Assembly (NCBI GenBank): GCA_028823485.1 | Contig: JAPKBG010000010.1 | Span: 1-64,000, forward strand | Length of the DNA stretch: 64,000 nucleotides | From: Methylophilaceae bacterium | GTDB taxonomy: Bacteria; Pseudomonadota; Gammaproteobacteria; Burkholderiales; Methylophilaceae | Reading direction: 5' to 3' | In this document: positions 63,751 to 64,000 of the stretch, piece after piece | How positions within the stretch are numbered: the first letter of the stretch is position 1 | How the letters are laid out: the number at the start of each line of letters is the position of its first letter | Notes under the pieces: model-generated | Database searches by the model: none | Told to the model about the DNA's origin: nothing | What the model saw: only the letters and a program-made list of their open reading frames with translations | Made by a program: the position numbers and the translations under genes

Positions 63751-64000
63751 ATGAGTGATTTTACAGTAGAAGCAATTGAGTTGACGCGCCTATATGGCGG
63801 CAGAGCAGCAGTGAGTGATGTGAGTTTTAACCTCAAAAAAGGGCAAGTGTTAGGCTTTTTAGGGCCTAATGGTGCGGGTAAATCAACCACCATGAAAATG
63901 CTCACTGGTAATTTGGCACCTAGTCTTGGCAGTGTCAAAATTTGTGGTGTGGATATGATCGAAAACCCGAAAGAGGCGAAAAAGCTGATTGGGTACTTGC
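63751..64000 (+). CDS. ABC-transporter ATPase, N-terminal part (runs off right edge)
   Basis: The frame from ATG 63751 is open to the window end (83 codons). Begins MSDFTVEAIELTRLYGGRAA, has Walker A GPNGAGKST and the following MKMLTGNLAPSLGSV, as in the GldA/CcmA-like ABC-2 exporter ATPases (gliding/multidrug type). Divergent from the TPR gene. Q-loop and signature motif are beyond the edge. Confidence 0.9.
   Translation, partial: MSDFTVEAIELTRLYGGRAAVSDVSFNLKKGQVLGFLGPNGAGKSTTMKMLTGNLAPSLGSVKICGVDMIENPKEAKKLIGYL

Noticed and set aside
63645-63938. Minus-strand 97-aa ORF
   Set aside because: It is antisense to the ABC ATPase start, which has Walker A and a good reading frame.

Overview
The window looks like the chromosome of an AT-rich betaproteobacterium, most likely a methylotroph of the Methylophilaceae (Methylotenera-like). 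This placement is inferred from gene order (lolB-ispE-tRNA-Gln-prs-rplY-pth-ychF; miaB-phoH-ybeY-corC then lnt-glyQ-glyS-gmhB-plsC), from protein flavour, and from a 23-codon pqqA gene that the ORF track misses. PQQ is the cofactor of methanol dehydrogenases. No database search was possible.

Left end (1-4974), an integrated element at a tRNA-Ser(GCU) gene. Reading leftward from the tRNA there is a P4-type tyrosine integrase with operator-like and arm-site-like repeats, an unknown 221-aa gene, and an overlapping trio: an AlpA-like regulator, a four-cysteine small protein and a 487-aa protein with what look like family-A polymerase palm motifs. A Sel1-type relic follows. Running off the left edge is the N-terminus of a Cas9 (RuvC-I motif plus Arg-rich bridge helix), also absent from the ORF track. 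A near-consensus promoter and an intrinsic terminator, about 110 nt apart and divergent from cas9, bracket a tracrRNA candidate. The array, cas1/cas2 and the second att site are outside the window.

Core region (5110-39741): lysC-alaS-recX-recA; mogA-vanZ-like-thiL-pgpA-pncC; darP/pmbA; mlaA with an in-frame stop before a coding-like tail; rlmH-rsfS; the pantothenate genes panB/panC/panD with dgk, folK, pcnB and a cobalamin adenosyltransferase; murI; an LRR-kinase fusion next to ilvE; a SCO-like copper protein; and the glyQS/lnt/corC/ybeY/phoH/miaB block interrupted by mscL.

Accessory region (39870-57815): cysG, an OmpR/EnvZ-type pair, an EF-hand protein, a FemAB-like acyltransferase, orphan pqqA and a HAD phosphatase. 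It also holds clear pseudogenes: a REC-REC-GGDEF protein, an NnrS protein and an EAL scrap. A thiamine-uptake unit stands out: a TPP riboswitch precedes a TonB-dependent receptor, a YkoF-like thiamine/HMP-binding protein and a PnuC/PnuT-type permease, with a convergent APH-fold kinase beside them. A 3' half of tRNA-Phe marks an old integration or recombination scar upstream of a DNA photolyase.

Right end (56176-64000): tRNA-Met, ychF, pth, rplY, prs, tRNA-Gln, ispE, lolB, a long TPR protein, and the start of an ABC-transporter ATPase cut by the window edge.
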